DNA of 64,000 nt from Endotrypanum monterogeii (Eukaryota; Euglenozoa; Kinetoplastea; Trypanosomatida; Trypanosomatidae). Below are positions 51,042 through 61,970 of this stretch, one piece after another. The first letter of the stretch is position 1; each line of letters opens with the position of its first letter. The translations under genes and the position numbers were made by a program. The stretch covers positions 270,484 to 334,483 of the forward strand of contig CM007319.1 of the NCBI GenBank assembly GCA_000333855.2, written 5' to 3'. Below the pieces are notes generated by a model. That model was not told the origin of the DNA, did no database searches, and worked only from the letters and a program-made list of their open reading frames with translations.

Positions 51042-52172
51042 ATGTCCTTTCACGTTGAGGTGTGCCCCTTCGGTGTGGGGAAGATGATCTGGCTCAAGAC
51101 AAAGACCCTTCGTGTCGGCCTAGCGAATTTCGGTGCGGCTATCAGTTCGGTGCAGCTCCTTCATCCCGCGCAGCAAATGTGGATCGAGATTAGCTGTGCC
51201 TTCCCGGAAAGCGCGGACGAAACGGAGGCGGACACAGATTACATGGGAGTGACGGCGGGACGCTGCGGTGGTCGCGTGGCTCACGCTACATTCAAGCTTG
51301 ACGGTGTCACCTACCACACTGACAAGAATATGGCTGGCATGCACACGTGCCACGGAGGCTTCAGGGCCTTCCACAAGAAGCACTGGGGCTATACCGTTGT
51401 CGAGAAAGCAAATGAAATAGGCGTTGCGTTCAACTACACCAGTCCACACATGGAGAACGGCTTCCCTGGCGAGCTGGCCTGTGAAGTGACCTACTCAGTT
51501 GAACGGTCAAAACCAAACGTGCTCAAGACGCAGTACAACGCCTACATCACAGAGACCAGCCCGGGAGATGCCACACCCGTAAATATATTCAACCATGCCT
51601 ACTGGAACCTCAACGGTATCCCAAAGCGCAGTGGCAAGTGCGACGCCACGTGGGAGCAGCCACAAAGCGTGCACAACCACTGGCTCCGCGTGCCGGCGAG
51701 TCGGGTGGTCGAGACAGACCGTATGGCCATTCCGACAGGCGAATACCTCAGCGTCGAAGGAACTCCCCTCGACTTTAGAAAGGGACGTATGCTGAAGGAC
51801 GGAATAAGCAACCCATCACTCGACCGTGACCCGTGTGGGTATGACCACCCCCTCGCCATTGATGGCTGGGAAAAAGGTAAGCTGATGCTGCAAGCTGAGG
51901 CCAAAAGCCCCTCGACAAAGATTGGTATGAGGGTCTACTCAACGTTCCCGTGTATGTGGGTCTACACAGCCAACAACAAGCCGCTTCCGGCAAGCGGGGG
52001 TATGGGTCAACGATACGCGCGCTGGACGGGTCTGGGGCTCGAACCCCAGTACTTCCCAGACAGCGCAAACCACTACCCCAAGTATCCGTCCTGCATTGTA
52101 CGCCGCGGCAAAACTCAATACAATGAACTGATGCTTAATGAGTTCACCATCGGGGAGACATCAAAGGTGTAG
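51042..52172 (+). CDS. Aldose 1-epimerase (mutarotase) paralogue 2, catalytic residues intact
   Basis: This 376-residue GalM-family enzyme is expected to convert alpha- and beta-anomers of glucose or galactose. It starts at MSFHVEVCPFG. All expected active-site elements are present: GRCGGRV (R74/R78), HTCHGGF with the acid His H104, the NH pair N184-H185 in FNHAYWNLNG, D268 in GYDHPL, and the base E334 in LGLEPQYFPDSAN. It lies 1.5 kb after paralogue 1 and 2 kb before a decayed third copy, so the locus arose by tandem duplication. Bases 51828-52027 are about 97 percent identical to paralogue 1 (6 differences in 200), far above the flanks. The C-terminal TSKV is not a standard PTS1. It is probably cytosolic. 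Confidence 0.95.
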   Translation: MSFHVEVCPFGVGKMIWLKTKTLRVGLANFGAAISSVQLLHPAQQMWIEISCAFPESADETEADTDYMGVTAGRCGGRVAHATFKLDGVTYHTDKNMAGMHTCHGGFRAFHKKHWGYTVVEKANEIGVAFNYTSPHMENGFPGELACEVTYSVERSKPNVLKTQYNAYITETSPGDATPVNIFNHAYWNLNGIPKRSGKCDATWEQPQSVHNHWLRVPASRVVETDRMAIPTGEYLSVEGTPLDFRKGRMLKDGISNPSLDRDPCGYDHPLAIDGWEKGKLMLQAEAKSPSTKIGMRVYSTFPCMWVYTANNKPLPASGGMGQRYARWTGLGLEPQYFPDSANHYPKYPSCIVRRGKTQYNELMLNEFTIGETSKV

Positions 52173-54229
52173 TATCACATCAGAAAAAAAATTCCCGCGC
52201 CCCCCCCCCTCTCTAACTGCTCACGCACCCACCAGAGCTCGTACATCTCCCTTCGCTGCTAGAGATGTCGACACATGCACTCACTGGTGTGAATGCAACT
52301 GTGGATCCACGCCCAGCAAGAAAACGAGTGTGCACCCCTTGGGCAAGCGAAGGGCAGAGTGGTCCCTTCTTCAGTTAACCTCTGATGTGTGTGGGTGTCT
52401 GTGTGTGTTTCTTTCGCAAGCGGCTACCGTTCGTTTGTTTGTTACCTCGTGCATCGTGCTACCCGTATCAGCGGTTTATTCTTCCCTTCTCCCACCCACT
52501 CGCAACAACAACAAAAAATGATTCTTGTAACGTTAGGGTGTATTGAACTAGTGTTTTCCAAGTATATTCCCGGATGACGTGCTTGTCATTGCAGTCTTAT
52601 GCTGCGATTGCACGCACTGTTTCTGCTTCCTCTCTCCTCCCCCCCCCCCCACACACACACATCTTTTTTTCCCCTCTTCTATTGGGTTGCACCAAATACA
52701 GGTGTTGGACTCGTTGGAGTAAGCAACGTTGATGCGAGAATTGTGGGCAACAGCAGGCAAAAACAGGTGAGGAACTGGTGCAAGCGTAGCACTGAAAACC
52801 ATCACTTCTGCCTCCAGCATACACGCATCTATATTTGGTCTGTGCCATCTGACAATGCATTCCCAACCTCGCTTTTTCTTCCCCCCCCCCTAAAGAAATC
52901 ATTGGCATGTCCACCCCATCGATTGAAGTCTACTCGTTCACGTGTTTGTTTCACACACACACCCCCCACGTCTTGATCCATCGCTTGAATATCTTCATTA
53001 TTACTTGTGAATGCTGTTCTTCCTTCTTGTGATGTCCTCTGAGTAGACCGCCTCGACCCCTTTCTGGTTCCCTCTTCTTTTATTGTTCCCTATTATGTAC
53101 CCCTGGCACTCAAAAAGCAGTCAGACACGAGCGGAGGGGCGAGTGGCTAAGACGGAAGCAAAACGTCGCGACACCCCCCCCCCGCACAAAAAATATATAT
53201 ATTTATATATATATATATATTAATAACATATAGAAAACGTCAAGTGTATATCTCTTCATCCCTTCCTCTTTTCCTCCTCCTCCCTTTTTTTTTTTCACGT
53301 GACGCATGCACAAGACTGTGACGTCTATGGATGTGGAACTGCCAATCGGTGCCTATATGTTCGTGTGCCACCTCGCCTGCACCTCCGCAATTGACCATGT
53401 CATTCTCGGGCTTCTCGGAGCCTTATCGCCTCGATTGTTAAGCCTCGGCTTCTGAACTCATGCGACACATCATAAATCGAATGAGTACGAGCACGACAAC
53501 GGACGGTGTAACCTGAAAAAAAAAAAGGTGTGATTGAGAAAAAAAAACTGTGTTGATGTGGGTTGCACTGCGATAGGGGGGGGGGAATTCGACGGAGTGT
53601 ATTGGAAAATATATATATATGTCCTGCATCTCACCTCGTGAAGGTGGCTCACCCCCTCCCCTTCAGCGTTTATATACCAACCTAGATCTGTGTATGTGTA
53701 TTTGTGTTGGGGATGTCGACTTGCGCTCCTCTTTGTGGCCCCCATCCGAGGGCATTCGATCATTAAAGAGAGTTTTTTTTTTCTCACATGCAAATCATCG
53801 AAAGCGCCCATGGCAACCGTGACACCATGAGTCGCCCCCGCTACACATCAACACTCCCTCCCTCACCCATTATCTTCCCTCCCATATTCCCTCAGACTCT
53901 CCTCGGCAAAGCCCCCTCCCCCCCCCTCCATACACGCACACACGTACACACAGTCGATGACTCGAACGATTCAAAATAAAAAAAGAACTCATCAATAGAC
54001 CAATTGATATTCCATTCACGCACCACCACTATCCACACTCAGCAGCAGCTCCCGACTAGATGGTGTCAACAAACCAATCACGCTGACCCCCCTCCTCGGC
54101 CTTAAAGGTCGTCATCAGCCACAGAAGCAGCAGCAGCAGTGGGCAGAGGTAAGCATCCAGCACAACAGCCCTGACTAGGCTATGAAATTCTATCCCACAT
54201 ACTTCGTGCGAGATAGCAAAAAAAAAAAA
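52173..54229. other. Non-coding spacer, possible second retroposon remnant
   Basis: No gene is visible. C- and CA-runs occur at 52638-52660 and an AT palindromic run at 53195-53224. A higher-complexity block at about 53298-53528 is bounded by a T-run and an A-run. Confidence 0.5.
53298..53528 (+). mobile_element. Possible short retroposon remnant
   Basis: About 220 bases of complex, non-coding, non-repetitive sequence begin after a T-run and end in 12 As (53517-53528). They stand out from the surrounding low-complexity spacer. The A-tail and 3'-side position are like SIDER-type elements, but no second copy is present in the window. Confidence 0.25.
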
Positions 54230-55035
54230 ATCGTCCCCCGACTAACGCCGGAGACCACACAGTCCACGCCGGGGCTAACAAATCTAACCACAAGGATTTG
54301 GGCTCTACGATCACGTTTAACTACACCAATCCCAGTATGAAGAACGCTTTCCCTGGCGAGCTGGCCTGTGAGGTGACTGACACCACAGCAAGAGTCACCC
54401 ATAGACACTACATATGAGCTTCCATGATGACATCACAAATGCAAACATCGTCACCATATGCAATCACACCTATCGGAGACTTAACGGCTTCAAAGACTAG
54501 GACTCGACCTCCACCTGGAGTTAGCCGCCCTCGTTGTGCTACCGCTACCTCCGAATGCCGAATAGCGACGTTCTTGTTGACACCAACGCGCTTGCCATCC
54601 AGAACAGTAGTCACCTCCCAGTTAAGGGAACGCTAGATTTTACTAAGAGCCGAAAGATCGTTGACAGTATTGACGACAAGGCCTCACTCAACGGAAAACT
54701 CGTGCGGCTACAACCAAGTACACTACATCAGCCACTGGAATCCGAGCGCTCTCGGTCTTCCCAGCACCAAGGTATGCAGCCTGTCCACCGACATTCTCAT
54801 GCAGATCTATTCCACCGCTCCCTATATAAGTGTGTACACGGCGAACCACCTCAAAGTGGACTCCAGCGGCGCGCCTGGCGAGCGCTTCGGTCGCTACAGC
54901 GCTGTTTGTCTAGAGCCGCAGCAGCTAACTGGCACTGCGACTTCGAACTCCTTTCGGGAATCTGGTATGCGGCACGGCCCGCCCTACCACGAGAGCACCG
55001 TAAACGCTTTCACGATGACACCTACGAGCCTCTAA
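54230..55035 (+). pseudogene. Decayed third aldose 1-epimerase copy
   Basis: Fragments of the epimerase can be read in order but in more than one frame. The first is HTVHAGANKSNHKD and FNYTNPSMKNAFPGELACEV (54256-54375), homologous to the acid-His region and GFPGE of the intact copies; that frame then runs into a stop near 54415. The next is LRMPNSDVLVDTNALAIQN and LDFTKSRKIVDSID (54549-54674), in another frame. The last is ILMQIYSTAPYISVYTANH, then RFGRYSAVCLEPQ with the catalytic Glu, and STVNAFTM at the end (to 55035). The N-terminal quarter and the GYDHPL segment are missing or unrecognisable. At least one stop and one frame change make it non-functional as a full enzyme. Confidence 0.85.
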
Positions 55036-56019
55036 GCGCACACCCACACACAGGAACGTGAGTTTTTTTTTTTTGGTGGTGGTGATGGGGTAAGGAGAGT
55101 GTGGAGGGGGAAAAAAAGAAATAAATGAGGAAGCAAACGAGAAATTAATGCACCTAGCGGTGATACTGTGCTCCACGGGTGCAGAGCGTCGTGCACCTTT
55201 GCAGTATCGCTCACGCTCCCCCCATCTCACTCCCCTCTACCGTCCCGCCACTAACGGAAGTTGCTCCTATTTTATTATTTTTTTGACTTCACTGACAGGG
55301 CGAAAAATATATTCCCATACAAGATGCTCACACATGTACACAAAACACATATTCTCGCTGGAAAACGATCAAAAAAACTTTTGTATGACTTAATATATTT
55401 TTTTTTATTGAGGAGGGAGGGGCATGATGCCTCCATTTGCGCACACATGGAAACAAGCATTATCCCCTAAGGCGTCCTGGACCCGCAGAGCAAGAGAAAC
55501 CGCTTCGGTGGATGAAGGGTAAGAAAATCTCTCTGTTGTTGTTGTTGACATTTTTTACTGGCTCTCAAGGGGCACTGCCTATCCCTTGATTGGTGTACTA
55601 CCTCTGTAGGCGCTGACTGTCTCCTTTTTTTTTTCAACGTCTCTCGGACTTGGTCAACCTTTGCAATGCTCGATTTAGGCCCTTGTTTCACCTTCCGCCA
55701 TCTTTCCTGCTTCTTAGCACTCTTCAACAGTCACTCCCTTTTTGAGCCAAGACACGTCCACACATCCTCTGTTGCCCCAATCCACACGTGCACTTCTTTT
55801 CTTTTTTTTTTGGCCAGATTATCCTCTTTTCCCTGTGTCACTCCTTCCTAGTGGCTGATTCGCTTCCCCTCTCTCCCACCCCCCGAGAAACGAAGAGGAG
55901 AGGGAAGACAAGGATTGATACCTATTCGTGCGGTCGTTCTCACAGCCCCTAGTCTCGAAAGGAAGGAATTTTAAAAAAACAAAAAATTCAGGTGACGAAG
56001 ACGCGAAAGAAGTCACGAA
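55036..56019. other. Non-coding spacer
   Basis: No gene is visible. T-runs occur at 55064-55073, 55398-55408 and 55625-55634. CTTTTCTTTTTTTTTTGGCCAG, with AG at 55816-55817, is a plausible splice acceptor for the UBX-domain gene. Confidence 0.5.
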
Positions 56020-58476
56020 ATGTTGCATAAATACGACAAAATCGAAGACGCTATGGCGGCGTGCATCTCTCTCGAGTTTCCCCTCATAGTAGGGGTGCAC
56101 AACAAGCTGACGAGTGTCAACACTACAGGAGAGGCAACGCACAACAGCGGGACAGATGGTACCCACTCAACGTTCTCATTTCTCCCAGCGTTGCACAGCG
56201 CAGACACAATGGGCCCCAGCAGCGGCAGCAACAGTCTCGATGCCGACACTGCTAACAAGTCCCTCGGCTACCTCCTCAAACCGGTTAGCCTAATGGGCTC
56301 CGATGCAGTGAGCGCATCGGTGATGGCGGAAGCACTAGCAGATGGTGAAGAACTTGCCATTGTACCCCAATTTCCGTTGGGTAGTGTACAAGGGGGTGCT
56401 GCACAACGCGAAGCGCTTCTCGTCACTCTGCTCGAGAGCCGTCTCAGCCCCGTCACAGTGCTGCATCTCATCGAGGAAGGGACGCCGGACTACGCTGCAT
56501 TCTCCGCTGCATTTCTCGATTATCCTACCACATCTGGCTCTGCGCTGCTTCGAGTGCACATTTTCTATCCTCCAAGGATCGGCCTAACACCGACGGCACT
56601 CAGTGGGAGCACGCTGACTCCGCAGAGTGTGCATCTTGGGGTGCACATGTGTCTGCTGAGGCCTCCGATACACTTGGGAGCGAGGGCCTCGGGTCACAGT
56701 GACGAGGTCCTTTCTTTCTTCACGACTACTGTGTCCGCCATGAATCGGGAATACAAGCGCACACGGCAGCAAGAGAATCGTACCTCCGCGTCTACTTACC
56801 TCTCGCCAGACCCAAATCACCACACCGATCCAAACTCCACGACAACGTCGATCGTGGCGGTGCCGGCGCAGCGCGCGAAGGGCTCAAGCAATGCGGACAC
56901 ATTGAACGCTGCACATTTGATTCGCATTGCGGGACTTCCCATGTCTTTCACCATTACTGCGACAAACACCGCAGCACACAAAACGATTTTCACTACGCCA
57001 AACATGACGCTCCAGACGGTGTGGCGGGCAGTAGAGAAGCATCTCGAGTGGGCCCAGCGTGAGATGCAGCAGGCGCAGGCGGCGTCAACGTGGAACGGGA
57101 TCACGCCTCCGAAACCTACAGCCAAGTTTAAGTTAACGATTGAAGCGCCATCAGAGTCGCCAGAGGCGGGGGTGGTTACTGTCACTACCCCTGAGGAAGC
57201 TGCCGGAATGCCACTCCAAGACTACCCACGCAACACTGTGGTACAGGTGCACTTCGAAGGCGTAGCGCCACCAACGCTGCCGCCAGCTGCAGCAGCCACA
57301 CCTGCCCCATGCCCCACCGAGTATGTCTGCAAAGGAGACGCCTGCCGTCGGCGAGTTCTTGAAGACGCCTGTGCACCTGACTCAGCTTCGACTGCACCAC
57401 CGCCACCGAAATCAAAATCGGAACCCGCCCCGTCCTCGGCAACGGTCAGTGCACCCGCCTCCGTGAAGCTACGCTGCTCACTCCCCGATGGTAGGACTCT
57501 GGACTTGGAGACGCTGGACCCGACCGTGGCCACCCTCCGCGCTAACGTCCGTCCTTCCGTGGAAGAGGCCCTGGGGCGCAGCAATTTCTTATTCGTCTGC
57601 GCCTACCCACCGAGGCGTTACAGCCCCGAGACGGATGAACCCCTGCCGCTGAAGGATGTGGGACTTGGTCAGTCTTGTGCCCTGCGTGTTGTGTTGCTTG
57701 ACGGGCCTGTGTCTTCCAACGCGCCAAGAACGAGTGCAGAGGTGCAGCAGCAATCAGGGCATACACGGCAACTCCTTTTCAACGCCGCCTCCTCGCTGAT
57801 GGGAATGTTCTCGGGTGCTCGCGGGAATCACAGTAATGCAGGAGATTCGGCAGCAGCAACAGCCCCTTCGCCTCCCGATCCACGTCCGTCGCAGCGGCAC
57901 CGCCGTACGTACAACTCAATGGCAGAGATACTGGCGGCCAACGAGGAGGCGGAGCGGCAGACGGCGATCGAACGCCTTCGGCAGGAACAGCAGAGGTCTG
58001 GTCTATCTTCCTCCTCGCGACACCAGCCAGACGCTGAGCAGCGGGCACAAGGTAAAAAGTGTAACCGATACTTTGGCGGAGGCTCCACCGAATTCATCGC
58101 TGAAGACGGTCCCGATGAGGCCGGTGATCACGACGAGGGCAAGCATACTTCCCCAGAATCCCTTACAGCTGCCCAGCAAGAAGCCTTCCTATGTGAGCAA
58201 CTGAAGCACCTCATGAACCGCTATCGGCGGCAGTCCAGAGAGGCGGGTGACGACGACGATGAGGATGCCGGGAACGGAATAGAGAAAAATGTGCAGGGGG
58301 GGGGAGTTAGAGGAGGCCATCATGCCTTCCAGGGGCAAGGGCGACGCTTGGCCGACGATGCCCCGCCCGCGAGCAGCAACTCTGCAGATGCCGCCACTTC
58401 CCTACCCTCTACTGGCAATCAAATCGACACCCAGCGCGGCAGCGAGGTCTCGGAAAATGAGACCGAAGAGGGGTAG
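56020..58476 (+). CDS. UBX-domain protein, probable p97/Cdc48 cofactor
   Basis: This protein has 818 residues from the first ATG. Residues about 482-562 form a UBX domain, a ubiquitin-like fold that docks on the N-domain of the AAA ATPase p97/VCP/Cdc48: VKLRCSLPDGRTLDLETLD, the turn AYPPRRYSP in place of the usual FPR loop, then PLKDVGLGQSCALRVVLLDG. The first 190 residues, starting IEDAMAACISLEFPLIVGVH, resemble the thioredoxin-like N-terminus of UBXN4-type proteins; this is a weaker inference. Residues about 300-420 contain a second ordered region (ITATNTAAHKTIFTTPNMTLQTVWRAVEKHLEWAQREM, in parts). The tail after 580 is acidic and Gln/Arg-rich with a coiled-coil patch (ILAANEEAERQTAIERLRQEQQ), and has no clear membrane helix. 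A G9 run at 58297-58305 lies within the frame. A role in ubiquitin-dependent degradation is likely. Confidence 0.84.
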   Translation: MLHKYDKIEDAMAACISLEFPLIVGVHNKLTSVNTTGEATHNSGTDGTHSTFSFLPALHSADTMGPSSGSNSLDADTANKSLGYLLKPVSLMGSDAVSASVMAEALADGEELAIVPQFPLGSVQGGAAQREALLVTLLESRLSPVTVLHLIEEGTPDYAAFSAAFLDYPTTSGSALLRVHIFYPPRIGLTPTALSGSTLTPQSVHLGVHMCLLRPPIHLGARASGHSDEVLSFFTTTVSAMNREYKRTRQQENRTSASTYLSPDPNHHTDPNSTTTSIVAVPAQRAKGSSNADTLNAAHLIRIAGLPMSFTITATNTAAHKTIFTTPNMTLQTVWRAVEKHLEWAQREMQQAQAASTWNGITPPKPTAKFKLTIEAPSESPEAGVVTVTTPEEAAGMPLQDYPRNTVVQVHFEGVAPPTLPPAAAATPAPCPTEYVCKGDACRRRVLEDACAPDSASTAPPPPKSKSEPAPSSATVSAPASVKLRCSLPDGRTLDLETLDPTVATLRANVRPSVEEALGRSNFLFVCAYPPRRYSPETDEPLPLKDVGLGQSCALRVVLLDGPVSSNAPRTSAEVQQQSGHTRQLLFNAASSLMGMFSGARGNHSNAGDSAAATAPSPPDPRPSQRHRRTYNSMAEILAANEEAERQTAIERLRQEQQRSGLSSSSRHQPDAEQRAQGKKCNRYFGGGSTEFIAEDGPDEAGDHDEGKHTSPESLTAAQQEAFLCEQLKHLMNRYRRQSREAGDDDDEDAGNGIEKNVQGGGVRGGHHAFQGQGRRLADDAPPASSNSADAATSLPSTGNQIDTQRGSEVSENETEEG

Positions 58477-59400
58477 TCAAGAAAGCAATTCCCAAACTCG
58501 TTGCTTGTCGTATTTTGTGTGCCATCGAAGTCGTGCATGAACGTGTGTATCTATGCGGCTCCGGTGTAGTCCCTGAGCGTTTCCATGAGCAGACAGCGTA
58601 GGTAGAGAGGGGAAAGAGTTTGATTACTTTGAGCGCTCCAGCAGTCCTTCCTCCTCTATCGCTTGCATGTATCACTTTCAGTGTGTGTGTGTTTTTTTTT
58701 TGTTTGTTTGTTTGCTTTCCCCAGGAAAGAGCGTGGTGTCTCGTCGTTTCCACTTGTGTTTGGGCCTTCATTTTTTTTCCCCCAGTCTCAACTTCCCGCG
58801 TTCTCTTACTCAAACATCGAAAGCAAAACAAACACCGTCATTTCGTCGTCGTCTTCCCCGCCCCACCCCCTCCCCTCCCTCCCTCGCTGCCGTCTCCACC
58901 CTCAACCCTTACCTGACAGGGACTGAGTCAAGACGACAACGACAACGAAACAAAACAAGAGGAGGAGGAGGAAAGGATAAGTCGAGGTGTGCTGAGGCAG
59001 AGATGAACACACGGTACTACACAGGGGAACGGAAGAACCAGCGTCGGCGAGCCCGAGCCTGTAGCACGTCGGCACATACGGGGCACTGGGCAATAAAGGA
59101 ATGCGTGCCGGGGGAGGGGAGATATATGGTGGTGAGCACTTATCACAGAAATGCGGAATGGTGAGCCTTTGTCTAACACTCCACCCTCGCTCGACTTGAT
59201 GTCCCCCCCCCTTCCGCCTCCCTCCTATTCACTATGTCACTGGGGCCCTGGGCGCCCATCGCTCTATGGTGTCCGAAGGGCACATCCTCGTAAACCTCAA
59301 CCGGGAGAGGGTGTACGGAGGAACTTCTCGGAGCTCTTCTGCCCCTCCCCCCCCCCCAAACACACACAACAAAACACTCTACTCGTACTACCTACCTCTC

Positions 59401-59510
59401 NNNNNNNNNNNNNNNNNNNNNNNNNNNNNNNNNNNNNNNNNNNNNNNNNNNNNNNNNNNNNNNNNNNNNNNNNNNNNNNNNNNNNNNNNNNNNNNNNNNN
59501 NNNNNNNNNN
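59401..59510. other. Assembly gap (110 N)
   Basis: The Ns lie between two similar low-complexity stretches (C-run, CA repeat, A-run at 59346-59377 and again at 59511-59554), so the true sequence may be longer, shorter or collapsed. Confidence 0.95.
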
Positions 59511-59513
59511 CCC

Positions 59514-59544
<31 letters not shown>

Positions 59545-59569
59545 AAAAAAAAAAACGCCTTTTCTGTCC

Positions 59570-59599
59570 CGTATACCCCCCCCCTCCCCTCCCTCACAG
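59570..59599 (+). promoter_or_regulatory. Trans-splice acceptor for CK1.1
   Basis: A C-rich pyrimidine tract ends in CCCTCACAG with AG at 59598-59599. ATG 59743 is 143 bases downstream. Confidence 0.5.
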
Positions 59600-59742
59600 G
59601 ATCCAGCACCTCATCTATTTCTCATCCTCCGCACAAAAGGAAGGGAAAAGGTGGTGGCATCGCGACCACTCGTCGGCGACGCCTAGTGTAAGCTACGAAG
59701 ATACAAACACCCCCATCTCTCCCCAACATACGCTGCCGACAG

Positions 59743-60723
59743 ATGGCGGGGGGCAGGAACAAGACGTCCAACACGCTGGAGAACTGCTTGGTGCAGGGGG
59801 GCCGCTTCCGTATCGGCCGCCGCATCGGCGGTGGTTCCTTCGGGGAGATATTTCTTGGTGTTGACACTCATACCGGAGAGATGGTGGCCATCAAGGTAGA
59901 ACGCACCAAAACAAGCCATCCGCAGCTTTTATCAGAATCGAGGCACTACACATTAGTGAGTCAAGGCCGCGCCGCATTGTACATGCCAACCATCTTCGGC
60001 TACTCCTCTGAGGGTGACTTCAACGCGATGGTGATGGAGCTCATGGATCTTTCGCTTGAAGAACTCCATGAGCAGTGCGGCAACCGTTTTTCACTCAAGA
60101 CGACGCTGATGCTGGCGGACCAGATTCTGTGGCTGATCGAGCTCGTGCACTGTCGCAGCATCGTGCACCGTGACATCAAGCCCGACAACTTCATCATGGG
60201 GCGTGGCAAGAAGGCACACCACGTTCACATTATTGACTTTGGATTGGCAAAAAACTATCGAGATCCGCGCACGCATGTGCACATACCGTACAGAGAGGGC
60301 AAGAATCTAACGGGCACGGCCCGATACTGTAGCATCAACACACACCTCGGGGTCGAGCAGAGTCGCCGTGACGATCTCGAAGGGATCTCATACCTCCTCG
60401 TTTATTTCCTCCGTGGCTCGCTGCCATGGCAGGGCTTGAAGGGGTCGAACAAAGATAAAAAGTACGACATTATTGCGCAAGTGAAAATGAGCACCTCTAC
60501 TGAGTCGCTCTGCAAAGGACTTCCTGTCGAGTTTGCGTCCTTCGTGAACTACTCGCGTGCGTTGCGGTTCGAAGATCGCCCCGATTACGGTTACCTTCGT
60601 GCCATGTTTCGTCAACTCTTCGAGAGAGAGGGCTACCAGGAGGACTACATTTATGATTGGACCGCGCGCCTCATGCACGCACAGATTACCGCACAGAAGC
60701 GAATGATTTCTGAAATGAAATGA
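59743..60723 (+). CDS. CK1.1: Casein kinase 1, isoform 1
   Basis: This 326-residue Ser/Thr protein kinase belongs to the CK1 family. It shows the Gly loop GGGSFGE (29-35), the ATP Lys K51, HRDIKPDN (catalytic Asp D144), DFG at 165-167 and the CK1 signature [10 protein letters not shown]. Nearly the whole protein is catalytic domain, with only a short tail ([14 protein letters not shown]). The CK1-type basic motif TKxxKYxRISExK, intact in the neighbour, is degenerate here ([13 protein letters not shown]), and a 20-residue N-terminal extension ([15 protein letters not shown]) precedes the kinase core. Length and tail match Leishmania CK1.1. It lies 1.9 kb before CK1.2, and the pair is a diverged tandem duplicate. 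All catalytic residues are present, so it should be active. Confidence 0.95.
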   Translation: MAGGRNKTSNTLENCLVQGGRFRIGRRIGGGSFGEIFLGVDTHTGEMVAIKVERTKTSHPQLLSESRHYTLVSQGRAALYMPTIFGYSSEGDFNAMVMELMDLSLEELHEQCGNRFSLKTTLMLADQILWLIELVHCRSIVHRDIKPDNFIMGRGKKAHHVHIIDFGLAKNYRDPRTHVHIPYREGKNLTGTARYCSINTHLGVEQSRRDDLEGISYLLVYFLRGSLPWQGLKGSNKDKKYDIIAQVKMSTSTESLCKGLPVEFASFVNYSRALRFEDRPDYGYLRAMFRQLFEREGYQEDYIYDWTARLMHAQITAQKRMISEMK

Positions 60724-61710
60724 GAAAGGGAAAACAGAAGTAGTAGCGAATGTCTTTTTTCTATTATTATTATTTCCATGATTAATAGATGAGCCTGTCA
60801 GCAAAACGAAAGAGGGGGCTCATCAGTAAGATCACGAGGGCACCACGGGGAGCTCGTGTAGGAATGTATGTGTATGTCGCACTATACCACCGCCGGCGCG
60901 TCTTTTCCGGCATCTATAACCCAACCCCAACCCCAACCCCCCCTTTTCTCGAATTGAGAGGTGCTCGCATACACGCACACCATTTTTCTCTCTGCTGCAT
61001 TCCTCCTCTTCACGGGGATGCAATGAAGACGGTGTGAGAGAGAAGGGGAGGGGGTAGCGCTCATCACATAAGCTGTTTTGAGCAAGTTGAACTGTGATCT
61101 CGTCGATGTGTTATCGTGTGCTCTTCCTCCTTGTTTTATTGGGCATTCGTCTCGATTCGTTATTCTGTTTTTTTTTTTTTGCGCATCAAGTAGTTATTGT
61201 GTACCGTCAACGAGGTATGTCGTGACATTCTTTTGTCGTTTCATGTGTGTGAGTGTGTGTTTCTCCTGTCCTTGTCGATAGTGTTGTGCATTGTGCTGTT
61301 GTTATTTTTTTTTTTCCGCTTCGGCACGTGGAGAAGGTTTCTATGAATGGATGCCGATGCTGACATGTCCCATGACTCTCATCGTTGTTATTATTACTAC
61401 CATTCTCCACCTCTATCCATGGGCCACCTTTAACGCGCACGCAGGCGCTCTCTCCTTGTTTTTTTTTTTTCTTTTTTTTGGGGGGGGGTTGTTTCGCTTT
61501 GTTTTCTTCACCCCAAGCACACCTACATCCACCCCTCACTTCGCTACTACCCTATCGTACATGTACATTCCACCGATCCCCTCCTCTTTCTACTTTGTTC
61601 ACATCTTTATTTAAGCGGGTGGGAGGGGTCTTGCTCCTGCTTGCCGATACCCCTTGTATAGGGAGTGCCCGATGAAAGACCAACACGAAATATATATAAA
61701 AAAAAAACAG

Positions 61711-61970
61711 AAGTGGTTGGTTGTTGCTGCTGAACCTAACTTCCTTATACCCTGCAACGCGGGAGTTCCAGTCCATCGCCAGGCCTGCCTACGGGGACCC
61801 CATCATATGATGCGAAGAAACAGCAGATGCACCTCACGCAAATGGCAACCTCAGTGACCTCACAGCGCCGCACCCCCTCCTCCTTCTCCACCATGAGCAA
61901 GCCGTGAAGGTCGGGGGAGATGCACTCGAGTCACTCTAACACGTTGTCCATACTGCATGGATAGTGCCAC
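61711..61970 (+). mobile_element. Dispersed repeat copy B
   Basis: This is nearly identical to 47541-47802. It has a four-base insertion near its start (GGTTGGTTGTTG), fewer CTC units near 61875 and a few substitutions. No A-tail follows; a C-run and CA repeat do. It lies between the two CK1 genes and probably in the CK1.1 3'UTR, so it could influence mRNA stability as SIDER-type elements do. Confidence 0.6.

Larger units (their letters stand above)
58477..59742. other. Non-coding spacer with a 110-base gap
   Basis: No gene is visible. A GT then T-run is at 58681-58700. Ns fill 59401-59510, followed by 20 Cs, a CA run and an A-run. The C/T tract at 59570-59599 gives the acceptor for CK1.1. 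Confidence 0.55.

Noticed and set aside
54534..55061. 175-codon frame with an ORF-like length
   Set aside because: Only its first 45 codons match aldose epimerase; the rest is out of frame relative to the pseudogene.
59151..59864. Open frames running through the 110 Ns
   Set aside because: They are open only because Ns are not read as stops.
60918..60942. CCCCAA repeats resembling telomeric DNA
   Set aside because: The kinetoplastid telomere unit is CCCTAA on this strand; this is a short C/A spacer repeat.
61654..61857. 67-codon frame inside dispersed repeat copy B
   Set aside because: Copy A does not keep the same start context and no domain is visible; it is treated as non-coding.
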